Positions 45,030 through 54,334 of a DNA stretch of 64,000 bases are shown in pieces. A model generated the notes under the pieces. The model had not been told where the DNA came from, made no database searches, and saw only the letters and a list, made by a program, of their open reading frames with translations. Position 1 is the stretch's first letter, and every line of letters starts with the position of its first letter. A program made the translations under genes and the position numbers. This stretch comes from Mycobacterium sp. HUMS_12744610 (GTDB lineage: Bacteria > Actinomycetota > Actinomycetes > Mycobacteriales > Mycobacteriaceae). Location of the stretch: the NCBI RefSeq assembly GCF_041206865.1, contig NZ_JBGEDP010000001.1, forward strand, positions 3,224,001-3,288,000, in the 5' to 3' direction.

Positions 45030-45446
45030 GTGATGGCGAACACCACGACCCGGCTCACCGACGACGCGCTGGCATTTCTGTCGGAACGTCATCTGGCCAT
45101 GCTGACCACGCTGCGCAACGACGGTTCACCGCACGTCGTGGCGGTGGGATTCACCTTCGATCCCAAGACTCACATCGCACGGGTCATCACCTCCGGCGGG
45201 TCGCAGAAGGCGGTCAACGCCGACCGCGCCGGCGTCGCCGTGCTCAGCCAGGTCGACGGTGCGCGATGGCTGTCGCTGGAAGGCCGGTCCAAGGTCAACA
45301 GCGACGCCGACGCCGTGCGCGACGCCGAGCTGCGCTACGCCCAGCGCTACCGCACCCCCAAGCCCAACCCGCGACGGGTCGTCATCGAGGTGCAGGTGGA
45401 GCGGGTGCTGGGGTCCTCGACGCTGCTCGACCGGGGCGAGGGATAG
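45030..45446 (+). CDS. F420-dependent biliverdin reductase-like protein (Rv2074-like)
   Basis: A 138-residue split-barrel F420-binding protein: [80 protein letters not shown]. tuberculosis Rv2074 has been shown to reduce biliverdin with F420H2, and this copy keeps the same length and order next to Rv2073c. Start is GTG 45030 or ATG 45033. Divergent from the SDR by 17 bp. Confidence 0.88.
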   Translation: MMANTTTRLTDDALAFLSERHLAMLTTLRNDGSPHVVAVGFTFDPKTHIARVITSGGSQKAVNADRAGVAVLSQVDGARWLSLEGRSKVNSDADAVRDAELRYAQRYRTPKPNPRRVVIEVQVERVLGSSTLLDRGEG

Positions 45447-45506
45447 TCTGGCCTGCTCGGGCCGAGTTGCCCGAGGCAAAGCCGTCGGCGCCCCGACTCC
45501 TCGCGT

Positions 45507-45722
45507 TTAGCGATCTCCCCTCCGAGGGTCATACTCGGTACCCGAAATGTCATCCCAAAACTTTGGCGAGATCTCTGTTGGCCGATCTTCGTCGGCAACG
45601 GCGTCTACTTTCTCCTGAAACTCATCAAAAAGTTGTCGTGCGCGCGCCAGCTTTTCCGCAGACGGCGGAGTAGCGCCTGCCTCTTCCCGGGCCATAAAGA
45701 CCTTCCCCGCGATCTCCCTCAC
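45507..45722 (-). CDS. Small acidic protein, candidate toxin-immunity gene
   Basis: A 71-residue charged protein (GTG 45722; KVFMAREEAGATPPSAEKLA, FQEKVDAVADEDRP, SPKFWDDISGTEYD). No signal peptide or membrane helix. An ATG at 45753, 16 bp after the stop of the ADP-ribosyltransferase remnant, starts MNEMTPREV then a stop in a different frame; joining it to VREIAGKVF would need a frameshift, so the true N-terminus may be broken. Its place directly behind a toxin domain on the same strand is where polymorphic toxin immunity genes sit. The function is inferred from position only; I do not recognise the family. Confidence 0.5.
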   Translation of the reverse strand: MREIAGKVFMAREEAGATPPSAEKLARARQLFDEFQEKVDAVADEDRPTEISPKFWDDISGTEYDPRRGDR

Positions 45723-45769
45723 CTTAGACCTCCCGTGGTGTCATTTCGTTCATGGTTATTCTAGTCTTC

Positions 45770-46291
45770 CATCAATTCGATGATAGTTCGGCCAGTTAGG
45801 GGATCCACCCTATTATCGATCACCAAGAATCTGGTGTGCGAACGAAATAGCACTTCCTGTTCCGCCGGGAACACTGAAACTGCAGAAACGCCGCGACCGG
45901 CAAAGATACGATTCTGAACTCGACATTCCCTGCAAATGCTGGCGACTGAGCCACGACTGGATCCTTTGTCGTGCTCATGAATCCTTTTTCGATGATGTAT
46001 TCGCCTGGTCGATATTCAGCAAGAACTTCGGGAGAGATTAGTACCACGGACCACTGGCCCCTCATATGCGGGGAGCTTTCCCAATGCATTATTTAGCGCT
46101 TCAATGCGAGCGGATTGAGACGCGTCCAAAGCATCGCTCCTCAACGCCTCGTTCATGTCTATGTAGCCTGAGCCAGTGTAGTCGGCAAATGCCGAAAGAT
46201 CATCCGAGGTCAACTCGTCAATAGCCAGCGATGGGACGCCGCCTTCAGTCGCACCGCCATGGTTTCCGTGCCCGTCGCCGGGCCTCTGAGG
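45770..46291 (-). pseudogene. ADP-ribosyltransferase toxin domain, C-terminal piece of a split gene
   Basis: Read on the minus strand, three frames together give a mono-ADP-ribosyltransferase of the R-S-E class: LTSDDLSAFADYTGSGYIDM, PVVRGTNL (catalytic-fold Arg), a frameshift near 46045, then EYIIEKGFMSTTKDP (the S-T-S position, here STT) and NVEFRIVS, a second frameshift near 45890, then GRGVSAVSVFPAEQEVLF with the catalytic E-x-E (EQE), ending IIELMED and TAG at 45770-45772. Such domains transfer ADP-ribose from NAD to a protein or other target. The upstream side ends exactly at the ISAs1 target duplication; across it, the frame DGTPQRPGDGHGNHGG continues into 49136-49190. Inactivated by the insertions and frameshifts. 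Confidence 0.8.
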
Positions 46292-46434
46292 CAGGGTGCC
46301 GGAAAAGTTGATGCGTAGTGCTGTGACCTTGGCTGTTATCGCCGCGTGACCGGCGTGGCGTATGTGGCGGGTGTGACCAACGGGTTTGGATGCAGGTTGC
46401 GAATCCATCCATCCGAACCCGAGGTCACACCCGC

Positions 46435-47418
46435 GTGCCATCTTCTCCTACGCCGCCTGCCGATGCGAATCCGACGCGCCACGAACGACTGCTGAGTGTC
46501 CTCAACACGGTGCCCGACCCACGTGACCGACGCGGGGTGCGTTACTCGTTGGTCGGGGTGCTCGCACTGGCGGTCACAGCTACCTTGGCCGGGTGCCGCT
46601 CGTTCGCGGCGATCGGTCAGTGGGCCGCAGAGACCGCAATTGACAATCTGGCCTCGTTCGGACTCACCAGCGGTAGCGTTCCGGACGAATCGACGTTGAG
46701 AAAGTTGTTCGCCCGCATCGATGCCGACGCCCTCGACCGGGCGTTGGGCACATGGATGTGGACGCGAACCTTCACCGTCGAGCAACGCCGGGTGATCGCG
46801 TTGGACGGCAAGACCCTGCGAGGTGCGCGCACCCGCCCCGACGGTAAGGCGCCGCAGCTGGTCGCCGCGTTCGACCATGGTGCCGGTGCGGTGCTCGGGC
46901 AGGTGGCCATCGACGCAAAGAGCAACGAAATACCTGCTGTGCGAACACTGTTGGGACAGTTCGATCTGGAAGGGGCGGTGGTGACCCTTGATGCGATGCA
47001 CACCCAGACCGACACTGCCACCGCGATCACCGGGGCGGGTGGGGACTACGTGTTCACGGTCAAGGCGAACATGCCCACCCTGCACCAGACGCTCAAGAAG
47101 CTGCCGTGGAAGGACATGCCCGCGCACACCGCCACGACTGTTGAGCGTGGCCGGCGGGTCACCCGAACGATCAAGGTCGCCGACGCTCCCGACTGGATCG
47201 ACTTTCCCGACGCAGCCCAAGTCGCCCAACTGCGCCGCACCGTCACCGACAAAGCAACCAAAACCGTCGAGGTCGTCTACCTGATCACCTCAGCAAACCA
47301 CACGGCGGCGCCGCCGCAGCGACTCGCCGCCTGGGTACAGGGCCACTGGAGCATAGAAAATCGCCTTCACTGGGTCCGAGACGTCACTTTCGCCGAGGAC
47401 GGATCACAGGTACGTAGT
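46435..47418 (+). pseudogene. ISAs1-family transposase, 5' part
   Basis: N-terminal and catalytic part of a DDE transposase: LLSVLNTVPDPRDRRGVRYS (family N-domain), VTATLAGCRSFAAIGQW, VIALDGKTLRGAR (first Asp), VVTLDAMHTQTDTA (second Asp), DYVFTVKANMPTL, GHWSIENRLHWVRDVTF (Glu region), EDGSQVR. The coding sequence is then cut by the IS3-type element; the last 45 or so residues continue at 48966. GTG 46435 is chosen for the GAGG site before it; an in-frame ATG lies at 46390. A hairpin (46382-46392 pairing with 46410-46420) precedes the start. Confidence 0.88.
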
Positions 47419-47456
47419 GAGGTGTTTCTGACTTTGCGATAGACATTCGCGTTTGA

Positions 47457-48530
47457 TCAGACAACATCGTCGGGATCCTGTATGGGTTGAGTGTGCCTTT
47501 GCTGGCGGTGCCAGGCAAGTCGGCGGTTGCGGGCGGATTCGAGCCCGGCTTGGCGTGCTTTGCGGATGGCCTCCCCTCGTCCTTCGTGTTCGTCGTTGGG
47601 CGTGACATAGCCGATGCCGGCGTGCAACCGGACTCCGTTCCAGAATTGGCGGGTGACGGCAAGTTCGGCGCGCAGGGTGGCGGGGTCCTCGATCGCGAGC
47701 AGGTGCGGGAACTCGGCCTTGAGGTGCCCGTTGAAACTCTCGATCCAGGCTTGATCGGTCGGCGTTCCGGGGCGTCCGAAGTGCTGGGCGATCGCAGACA
47801 TGGCCATGAACTCCCGCGTCGAGCCCGACGTCATCTGGGGACCGTTATCGGACACCGCGAGCAGGATCGGCCGGGCCTGGTCGTCGATGCCGATATCGAC
47901 CAGGCCGTCGGCGCGTCGCTCAACGGCCTGCAGGAGTCCCTCGATGTCGAGCGCGTCGGTGAACCCGATCTCGACCTGGGTGGAGGTTTCCTCAGCGGAG
48001 ACGACCTCGGTGATCCACTTGCGCGAGACCAAATCCTGAATGATCAACACTGCCATCCCCGCCCTGGTGAAGTGCGTCGTATCGTAAATCCAGATCGAGT
48101 TCGGCTTGTAGTCCACCCAATCCGGGAAGGGCTTGCGTTGAGAACGTCCAGGCTTGGGAAGTGGTCGAAAGTGCTTGTCCGCCAAGAACAGGACCCGACG
48201 AACACTCGACGGTGACACCCATACCCGGCCCAGATAAGAGCCGCGGTGAGCAAGCTTGCGGTGCGAGCGGTCGGTCTCGCCCCACTGGTCGAACAACGCC
48301 AAGATCTCGCTGACTTCTTCGTCGAGCAGCCCATGCATGGGCGACCCACCAGGGATCTTGTCGACCAGCTGGCCGATCGCTCGGCGAGCGATCCAGCGAT
48401 GTGCCCGCAGCTCGCCGAGCTCCAACGCATGGCATGCCTGGCGCAGTGTCCAACCTTCATCGACCGCCTGGTCGAGCAAGCCCAACAGCGCCGTCTTGGG
48501 CCACGTCGACACGGTGTGGGACTCGGCCAC
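47457..48530 (-). CDS. IS3-family transposase OrfB
   Basis: A 357-residue integrase-core transposase with an N-terminal helix-turn-helix segment (LLDQAVDEGWTLRQACHALE), the HTH_21-like linker, and DDE residues in WIYDTTHFTRAG (Asp), AVSDNGPQMTSG (Asp) and WIESFNGHLKAE (Glu). GTG start at 48530 follows immediately on the orfA TAA and is in the same reading phase, so orfB could be made by reinitiation or by stop-codon readthrough rather than the -1 frameshift usual in IS3. Confidence 0.88.
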   Translation of the reverse strand: MAESHTVSTWPKTALLGLLDQAVDEGWTLRQACHALELGELRAHRWIARRAIGQLVDKIPGGSPMHGLLDEEVSEILALFDQWGETDRSHRKLAHRGSYLGRVWVSPSSVRRVLFLADKHFRPLPKPGRSQRKPFPDWVDYKPNSIWIYDTTHFTRAGMAVLIIQDLVSRKWITEVVSAEETSTQVEIGFTDALDIEGLLQAVERRADGLVDIGIDDQARPILLAVSDNGPQMTSGSTREFMAMSAIAQHFGRPGTPTDQAWIESFNGHLKAEFPHLLAIEDPATLRAELAVTRQFWNGVRLHAGIGYVTPNDEHEGRGEAIRKARQAGLESARNRRLAWHRQQRHTQPIQDPDDVV

Positions 48531-48875
48531 TTAGCCCCAGCGCCCTTTTCCCTCGACCAACGTCAGCCGCACGGCCATCTCCTTGAGTGCCTCGGACAGC
48601 CGCGCGTTCTCGGCCTTGGCGGCATCGAGTTCGTAGTCGCGTTGGCGGGCCGCCGCGCCTGGCTTGGCTGCCGCCAGCGTGGCCAGCGCACCTTCCTTGG
48701 CGATCGTGCGGATGCGCATGATCGTCGTGCGATCCACCTGATGGTTGGCGGCGGCCTCGGCGATCGTCACCTCCTGGCGTACCAGCTGCAGCCATATCTC
48801 GTACTTCTGCGACGGGCTCAAGAACCGCTTCGGGCGACGGTGCGAGCGGTCGCCACCAGAGTTTGCTTCGGACAT
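48531..48875 (-). CDS. IS3-family OrfA (DNA-binding transposase subunit)
   Basis: A 114-residue protein from ATG 48875, preceded by a perfect GGAGGA site. It reads RRPKRFLSPSQKYEIWLQLV and VTIAEAAANHQVDRTTIMRI (helix-turn-helix), then a heptad-like helix AKAENARLSEALKEMAVRL (leucine zipper type) ending GKGRWG. This is the layout of IS3 OrfA proteins, which bind the ends and pair with OrfB. Confidence 0.85.
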   Translation of the reverse strand: MSEANSGGDRSHRRPKRFLSPSQKYEIWLQLVRQEVTIAEAAANHQVDRTTIMRIRTIAKEGALATLAAAKPGAAARQRDYELDAAKAENARLSEALKEMAVRLTLVEGKGRWG

Positions 48876-48965
48876 GATCAGATCCTCCAAGAGAGCTCGG
48901 AGAACCCGTCGGATGTCGTCTGATCGACACACCGATCTCTATCGCGAAGTCAGACGCAAAACAGT

Positions 48966-49112
48966 ACCGGTCAAGCGCCACGCGTGATGGCCACCTGCCG
49001 CAACCTCGCCATCGGAATACTCCGCATCACCGGATGGGACAACATCGCCGCCGGCCTCCGCCACCACGCCAGACACCCAGATCACGCCCTCAAATTGATC
49101 CTGACCTCATGA
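48966..49112 (+). pseudogene. ISAs1-family transposase, 3' part
   Basis: The frame [20 protein letters not shown], then [14 protein letters not shown] and a stop at 49110-49112, is the missing C-terminus of the transposase cut at 47418. Joined through CGT-ACC it gives the family motif QVRTGxAPRVMA. Confidence 0.88.
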
Positions 49113-49145
49113 GACGTGACTTTTCCGGGACCCTGGCCTCTGAGG

Positions 49146-49789
49146 TGTTCCATCGTGCAGGTGCGGCTCACGCGAGTAGCCGTCTGACGCACCGCCATCA
49201 CACCATGTCCACGCAGATCAGGCCGTGCGGCGGTTTTCCTTGGTGCTGACCAGCCGACACGCCGTCGCCTGGCGTCCCTGGCCCACCAACACGCGGAGTT
49301 GGCAATTCAGCCGGACGACCGCTGGCAGGAGCGAAATCGGAAGTGCGAGGCGCAGGCGATGCGTCAGCCGGCGCAGGTGGGTGCGCAGCGTCGGATGCTG
49401 GCGCGGCGGGCGATCCACCGGGAAATTGCGGCACCTGCTCGGCCGCCGGCACGTCCGCCCAGGACGATTCACGGGCGCCGCCGGCGACGGCCGGCACCGG
49501 ATCGTGCGGACCTTTGGCCGGCGGAGACGACGACGGTTCGTGCGGTGTATCCGTCGGCGTCGACCCCGGTTCATGCAAGGTCGGGGCTGACGCCGGTTCG
49601 CGCAGGCCGTCCGGCGGGGCCGGTGCCGGCTCGTGCGCGCCACCTGCCGGCGCGGGGTCGTCCGGGTGTGGTGCGTGCTTGACGGGGGCCGGGGCCAGCG
49701 TGTCGGTCGGCCGTCCGACGGGTTGGGCGCCGCGCGGGGATTCGGGCTTGGCTAGATCTCCGGTGAGGCCGTCGAGGTCTTTGGTCAGC
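49146..49789 (-). pseudogene. Proline-rich linker of the split toxin gene (middle piece)
   Basis: The minus-strand frame entering from the IS256 duplication reads LTKDLDGLTGDLAKPESPRG and continues for about 190 residues rich in Pro, Ala, Ser and Thr with recurring HEP motifs (GGAHEPAPAPP, PTLHEPGSTP, DTPHEPSSSPP). Such linkers separate secretion domains from toxin domains in mycobacterial polymorphic toxins. The frame is in phase with the N-terminal piece across the 8-bp duplication (GKAGAG-LT-KDLDG). Near 49200 it meets a stop (CVDMV then TGA); the continuation GASDGYSREPHLHDGTPQR is in another frame, so a frameshift occurred here as well. It ends at the 10-bp ISAs1 duplication. Confidence 0.75.
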
Positions 49790-49866
49790 GGGCGTGTCAT
49801 TCCATCTGTGTAAGTCCGGGGTGGTCCATCATCGGACCGCCGTTGGGCGGACAGAAGGAGTGTTTT

Positions 49867-50934
49867 GTGACCAAGACCATGCAGATGCCGGCTGAGGAGA
49901 CGACCGCGGCGCGGCGGCTGGCCGAGATGTTCACCGAAGAGACGCTGGACTCGTTGATTAAGGATGCGGTGAAGACCGGGACCCCGATCGACGGCGCGGA
50001 CGGTTTGCTGAACCAGCTGACTAAGGCCGTGCTGGAGCGGGCGCTGAATGCGGAGCTAACCCACCATCTGGGCTATGAGGCCGGCGATCCGGCCGGACGC
50101 GGATCGGGAAATTCGCGCAACGGCACCACGCCGAAAACGGTGACCACCGTCAACGGCCCGGTGCAGATCGATGCGCCGCGTGATCGCAACGGCTCGTTTG
50201 AGCCGGCGATTGTGCCGAAGAAGACCCGCCGGCTCAACAACATCAATTCGGTGGTGTTGTCGCTGTATTCACGGGGAATGACCACCCGCGATATCGAAGC
50301 CCACCTGCAGGAGGTCTATGGGGCGTCGGTGTCGCGGGAGTTGATCTCCAATATCACCGAGGTGGTGGTCGATGAGATCAAGGCCTGGCAGGCCCGCCCG
50401 CTCGATGAGGTCTACCCGATCCTCTACATCGATGGGCTGCGGCTGCGGATCGGCGACAACGGGGTCATCACCACCAAGGTCGCCTATTTGGCCATTGGCG
50501 TGGATCTGGAGGGCCGCAAACACGCCTTGGGCTGCTGGATCCAGGACTCCGAGGGGGCGAAGTTCTGGCAGAAGGTCGTCATCGACCTGCGCAACCGCGG
50601 GGTGCGCGACATCCTCATCGCCTGCTGCGACGGGCTGACCGGTCTGCCTGATGCGATCCGCTCGATCTATCCCGATACCGTGGTGCAGACCTGCGTCGTG
50701 CACGTCATTAGGAATGCGATGCGCTTCGTGTCTTATAAGGACCGCAAGAAGGTCGCCACCGCGATGCGGGCGATCTACAGTGCGCCGACCGTCGATGGAG
50801 CCGAACTCGCACTCAAGGAGTTCGACCAGCAATTCGGCGCCCAATATCCGGGTGCAATTGACGTGTGGCACAACGCCTGGGGGGAATTCGTTCCGTTCCT
50901 GGACTATCCGGTGGAGTTGCGCAAGATCGTCTAC
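49867..50934 (+). pseudogene. IS256-family transposase copy A, 5' part
   Basis: Residues 1-356 of a mutator-type transposase (MTKTMQMPAEETTAARRLAE, LYIDGLRLRIGD with the first catalytic Asp, CDGLTGLPDAI with the second). It breaks at ELRKIVY where the IS1380 element begins. Nearly identical to copy B; one visible difference is GGC against GGT at about 50080. Confidence 0.92.
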
Positions 50935-51111
50935 CTCAGAATTTCACGGTGGCCCGGGTTCTGCTGTGGCGGTCTGCGGGGCGGCAGCTTTGTCGAGGTT
51001 TTGAGGCTGGGGGTAGGCGGCGGCGCCGCGTGTCGTGCGGTGACGCCGGGTCCTTTATCCCGGGGGTGGTTACTCCTTTCTTGGGGTCGAGAGGGCATAG
51101 GGGCCTGTGGG

Positions 51112-51536
51112 TCAGGGTATGGCGCGGACCCTGTTGAGGGCGTCGGCGAATTCTTGTGCCCAGGGCCAGGTTTGGGGGATCCGCAGGATCAGGTAGCGGG
51201 ATCGTTTGATCAGCCGGGCCGCGGCGTGCAGCAGCCGGTAGCGCAGGGTGGCGGGTTCGGCTTTGGCCAGTGGGCCGTCCAGGAGTAGCAGTCGCATCCA
51301 GCACAGCAGGTCGATGGCGATCGCGACGGCGGTGACCCAAGCGGTGTTGATGGCGAACGAGTGTGAGGGCCAGCGGGCCAGGCCGGTGTCTTTGCCGGTG
51401 CGGATGAAGCCCTCCACCCGGGCGTGGACGCGGTGGCGGGCTTCCAGTCGCTGGGGTTGTCCACCGGCAGTCGAGGTGGCGAGGACCTGGTAGCGGTAGC
51501 CGGCCAGCTGCTCGAACAATGACAACTGGGTGCCGT
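51112..51536 (-). pseudogene. IS1380-family transposase, C-terminal part
   Basis: The frame HGTQLSLFEQLAGYRYQVLA, HRVHARVEGFIRTGKDTGL, AINTAWVTAVAIAIDLLCW, ending LNRVRAIP at 51112, is the C-terminal third of an IS1380 transposase. It continues in phase from the N-terminal part at 52955 once the inner IS256 and one copy of GGTGCCGT are removed. Confidence 0.88.
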
Positions 51537-52954
51537 GGGCGTGTCATTCCATCTGTGTAAGTCCGGGGTGGTCCATCATCGGACCGCCGTTGGGCGGACA
51601 GAAGGAGTGTTTTGTGACCAAGACCATGCAGATGCCGGCTGAGGAGACGACCGCGGCGCGGCGGCTGGCCGAGATGTTCACCGAAGAGACGCTGGACTCG
51701 TTGATTAAGGATGCGGTGAAGACCGGGACCCCGATCGACGGCGCGGACGGTTTGCTGAACCAGCTGACTAAGGCCGTGCTGGAGCGGGCGCTGAATGCGG
51801 AGCTAACCCACCATCTGGGTTATGAGGCCGGCGATCCGGCCGGACGCGGATCGGGAAATTCGCGCAACGGCACCACGCCGAAAACGGTGACCACCGTCAA
51901 CGGCCCGGTGCAGATCGATGCGCCGCGTGATCGCAACGGCTCGTTTGAGCCGGCGATTGTGCCGAAGAAGACCCGCCGGCTCAACAACATCAATTCGGTG
52001 GTGTTGTCGCTGTATTCACGGGGAATGACCACCCGCGATATCGAAGCCCACCTGCAGGAGGTCTATGGGGCGTCGGTGTCGCGGGAGTTGATCTCCAATA
52101 TCACCGAGGTGGTGGTCGATGAGATCAAGGCCTGGCAGGCCCGCCCGCTCGATGAGGTCTACCCGATCCTCTACATCGATGGGCTGCGGCTGCGGATCGG
52201 CGACAACGGGGTCATCACCACCAAGGTCGCCTATTTGGCCATTGGCGTGGATCTGGAGGGCCGCAAACACGCCTTGGGCTGCTGGATCCAGGACTCCGAG
52301 GGGGCGAAGTTCTGGCAGAAGGTCGTCATCGACCTGCGCAACCGCGGGGTGCGCGACATCCTCATCGCCTGCTGCGACGGGCTGACCGGTCTGCCTGATG
52401 CGATCCGCTCGATCTATCCCGATACCGTGGTGCAGACCTGCGTCGTGCACGTCATTAGGAATGCGATGCGCTTCGTGTCTTATAAGGACCGCAAGAAGGT
52501 CGCCACCGCGATGCGGGCGATCTACAGTGCGCCGACCGTCGATGGAGCCGAACTCGCACTCAAGGAGTTCGACCAGCAATTCGGCGCCCAATATCCGGGT
52601 GCAATTGACGTGTGGCACAACGCCTGGGGGGAATTCGTTCCGTTCCTGGACTATCCGGTGGAGTTGCGCAAGATCGTCTACACCACCAATGCGATCGAGT
52701 CGATCAACTTCCAGTTGCGCAAGATCACCAAGAACCGTGGTCATTTCACGGACAAGGACGCCGCGATGAAGTTGCTGTACCTCGGGCTGCGCAACATCTC
52801 CAGCGAGAGAGGAGGCTATTCGGGTACTGGAACGCACAACTGGACTGTGGCGCTCAACACACTCGCCAGACTATTCCCTGGGCGAATCCCATTGTGCTAG
52901 AATACAACTCGTAGTCAAATCACCTCTGACTTACACAGAAATCGTGACAGGCTC
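51537..52954 (+). mobile_element. IS256-family element, copy B, complete
   Basis: A complete 1418-bp element with the same 25-bp ends as copy A, flanked by the perfect 8-bp duplication GGTGCCGT (51529-51536 and 52955-52962) inside the IS1380 transposase gene. Its transposase is intact, so it may be active. It is the last arrival in this stack. Confidence 0.95.
51614..52900 (+). CDS. IS256-family (mutator) transposase, intact
   Basis: A 428-residue DDE transposase: TEETLDSLIKDAVKTG near the N-terminus, HHLGYEAGDPAGRGSGNSRN, LYIDGLRLRIGD (Asp), CDGLTGLPDAI (Asp), TCVVHVIRNAMRFV, VYTTNAIESINFQLRK (Glu region), ending LARLFPGRIPLC. GTG start at 51614 follows AGAAGGAG; the open frame extends upstream but this is the best ribosome site. 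It is the undamaged twin of copy A. IS256 relatives such as IS1245 and IS1311 are common in the M. avium group; I cannot say which named element this is. Confidence 0.93.
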   Translation: MTKTMQMPAEETTAARRLAEMFTEETLDSLIKDAVKTGTPIDGADGLLNQLTKAVLERALNAELTHHLGYEAGDPAGRGSGNSRNGTTPKTVTTVNGPVQIDAPRDRNGSFEPAIVPKKTRRLNNINSVVLSLYSRGMTTRDIEAHLQEVYGASVSRELISNITEVVVDEIKAWQARPLDEVYPILYIDGLRLRIGDNGVITTKVAYLAIGVDLEGRKHALGCWIQDSEGAKFWQKVVIDLRNRGVRDILIACCDGLTGLPDAIRSIYPDTVVQTCVVHVIRNAMRFVSYKDRKKVATAMRAIYSAPTVDGAELALKEFDQQFGAQYPGAIDVWHNAWGEFVPFLDYPVELRKIVYTTNAIESINFQLRKITKNRGHFTDKDAAMKLLYLGLRNISSERGGYSGTGTHNWTVALNTLARLFPGRIPLC

Positions 52955-53938
52955 GGTGCCGTGTTCGATTTCTTCGCGCCGCACCAGGATGCGCATGCCG
53001 GCCGGCCAGCCGACCAGCCGATCCCCTCCGGTGCTGTGGCGCAGCAGCCCGGTCAACTCGGCGACCTGGGCGTCGTCACGGGCCGCTCCGGTGGCATCCA
53101 GTGCGGCTTGCCATCCCGCATCGGGCATCTGGCCGATCGCGACCCGGACCCGCTCATCGAGGTCGAATCCGACCGAGTAGCCCACTGACATCCCCGGCCG
53201 GGCATTGAGTTTCTCCAGGTGTTCGACGACGGCGTGGCTTGAACCCGCGCCGTCGATGGTGACCAGCAACTTGCGGCGCCACTTGGCCGGGATCGCCGCG
53301 ATCGCGGCGTCGATGATCGCGATATGATCGGCCGCGGTGTTCGAGCCGGCGTTGCCTGCACGGGCGATCACCGCCAGCAGTTCGCCGGTGTTGTCACACC
53401 ACGCCAACAGCGGGTGGAAGCCAAACCCGCCTTTGAAATTGCCTGCGGCGTGCTGCTTATCGCTGTGCGACTGAATCAGCGACGCGTCGATGCGGATCAC
53501 GATCGTGTCCCCGAGGTCCCCATAGCAGGTCTGCGAAGCCGGGATCGCACCGTGGCGGGCCTCGATCGCCTCCCACACCCGAGAGCGGACCTTGTTGCGC
53601 ACGGCCGTGACCTCGGTGATGCTCTGCTCGTCGATCTCGCCCAGGGACCGCCACATCGTCGGAACCGACGCCACCGCCTGAAACAACCGGTGCTGATCGC
53701 GCAGCACCGCGGTGCCGGCCAGGTTCTGCGCGCCGCCGGCGATCGATACCGCCACATCGCGCAACACCGCGCCTCGGTCGTGGGTGACTTCTGGGCGCGA
53801 CAGCACCGACGACAAACCGCTGGTCAAACCCAGATTGTCGGCCAGCAACCGGGGTATCACGTTACCGGCGTGCCCGACCACGTCGTCGCCACGGACCTCA
53901 ACTCGGACATTCTTCGACCAATCCGTAGTAGCCTGCAT
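52955..53938 (-). pseudogene. IS1380-family transposase, N-terminal part
   Basis: From ATG 53938: ASVPTMWRSLGEID, VWEAIEARHGAIP, VIRIDASLIQSHSDKQHAAG (first Asp region), GFHPLLAWCDNTGELLAV, LVTIDGAGSSHAVVEHL (second Asp), MRILVRREEIEHGT. The gene is then cut by IS256 copy B and resumes at 51536. Confidence 0.9.
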
Positions 53939-54055
53939 CTGACAGGTGCACTCCCATCCTGGATAACCGAGCCTCGAATACTCCGATTATCCTTGCGGCA
54001 GTGCACCTTTCACGTTAACGACACCCCTGAGCTCCACATTCGATGAAAAATCCAG

Positions 54056-54280
54056 GTCTACACCACCAATGCGATCGAGTCGATCAACTTCCAGTTGCGC
54101 AAGATCACCAAGAACCGTGGTCATTTCACGGACAAGGACGCCGCGATGAAGTTGCTGTACCTCGGGCTGCGCAACATCTCCAGCGAGAGAGGAGGCTATT
54201 CGGGTACTGGAACGCACAACTGGACTGTGGCGCTCAACACACTCGCCAGACTATTCCCTGGGCGAATCCCATTGTGCTAG
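54056..54280 (+). pseudogene. IS256-family transposase copy A, 3' part
   Basis: The last 70 or so residues of copy A (VYTTNAIESINFQLRKITKN to GRIPLC, stop 54278-54280), separated from the 5' part by the IS1380 element. The DNA to 54334 looks identical to 52675-52954 of copy B. Confidence 0.92.
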
Positions 54281-54334
54281 AATACAACTCGTAGTCAAAT
54301 CACCTCTGACTTACACAGAAATCGTGACAGGCTC

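Larger units (their letters stand above)
47419..48962 (-). mobile_element. IS3-family insertion sequence inside the ISAs1 transposase
   Basis: Terminal inverted repeats share TCTGACTTYGCGATAGA near both ends (from about 47426 and, inverted, to about 48955), with a second inner inverted pair GATCAGACRACATC (47455 and 48912-48925). AGT occurs at 47416-47418 and 48963-48965, a plausible 3-bp duplication; the exact ends may be TG at 47423 and CA at 48958. Carries orfA and orfB on the minus strand. Both genes look intact. Confidence 0.85.
46292..49135 (+). mobile_element. ISAs1-family insertion sequence, itself interrupted by an IS3-family element
   Basis: Ends carry inverted repeats CAGGGTGCCGGAAAAGT (46292) and, inverted, CAGGGTCCCGGAAAAGT (ending 49135). 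The element is flanked by a perfect 10-bp duplication GCCTCTGAGG (46282-46291 and 49136-49145), the size usual for the family. It contains one transposase gene split by an IS3-type element at 47419-48962. Net length without the inner element is about 1.3 kb, normal for ISAs1. It split the toxin gene. Confidence 0.92.
50935..54055 (-). mobile_element. IS1380-family element, interrupted by IS256 copy B
   Basis: Inserted in the copy A transposase gene: the intact sequence (GATCGTCTACACCACC in copy B) is split with GTCTAC present on both sides (50929-50934 and 54056-54061), giving a 4-6 bp duplication. Subtracting the inner IS256 and its 8-bp duplication leaves about 1.7 kb, normal for IS1380. 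One minus-strand transposase gene is split in two. Confidence 0.88.
49790..54334 (+). mobile_element. IS256-family element, copy A, carrying nested IS1380 and IS256 copy B
   Basis: Left end GGGCGTGTCATTCC and right end (inverted) GAGCCTGTCACG share a 25-bp imperfect inverted repeat ending CTGTGTAAG. The element is flanked by the perfect 8-bp duplication TGGTCAGC at 49782-49789 and 54335-54342, typical of the family. Its transposase gene is interrupted at 50934/54056 by an IS1380-family element. It sits in the toxin gene between the N-terminal region and the linker. Confidence 0.93.

Noticed and set aside
50936..51288. Reading the IS256 copy A frame through 51288 as a longer transposase or fusion
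   Set aside because: From 50935 the sequence is IS1380 end and antisense transposase; the extra C-terminal residues are an accidental frame.
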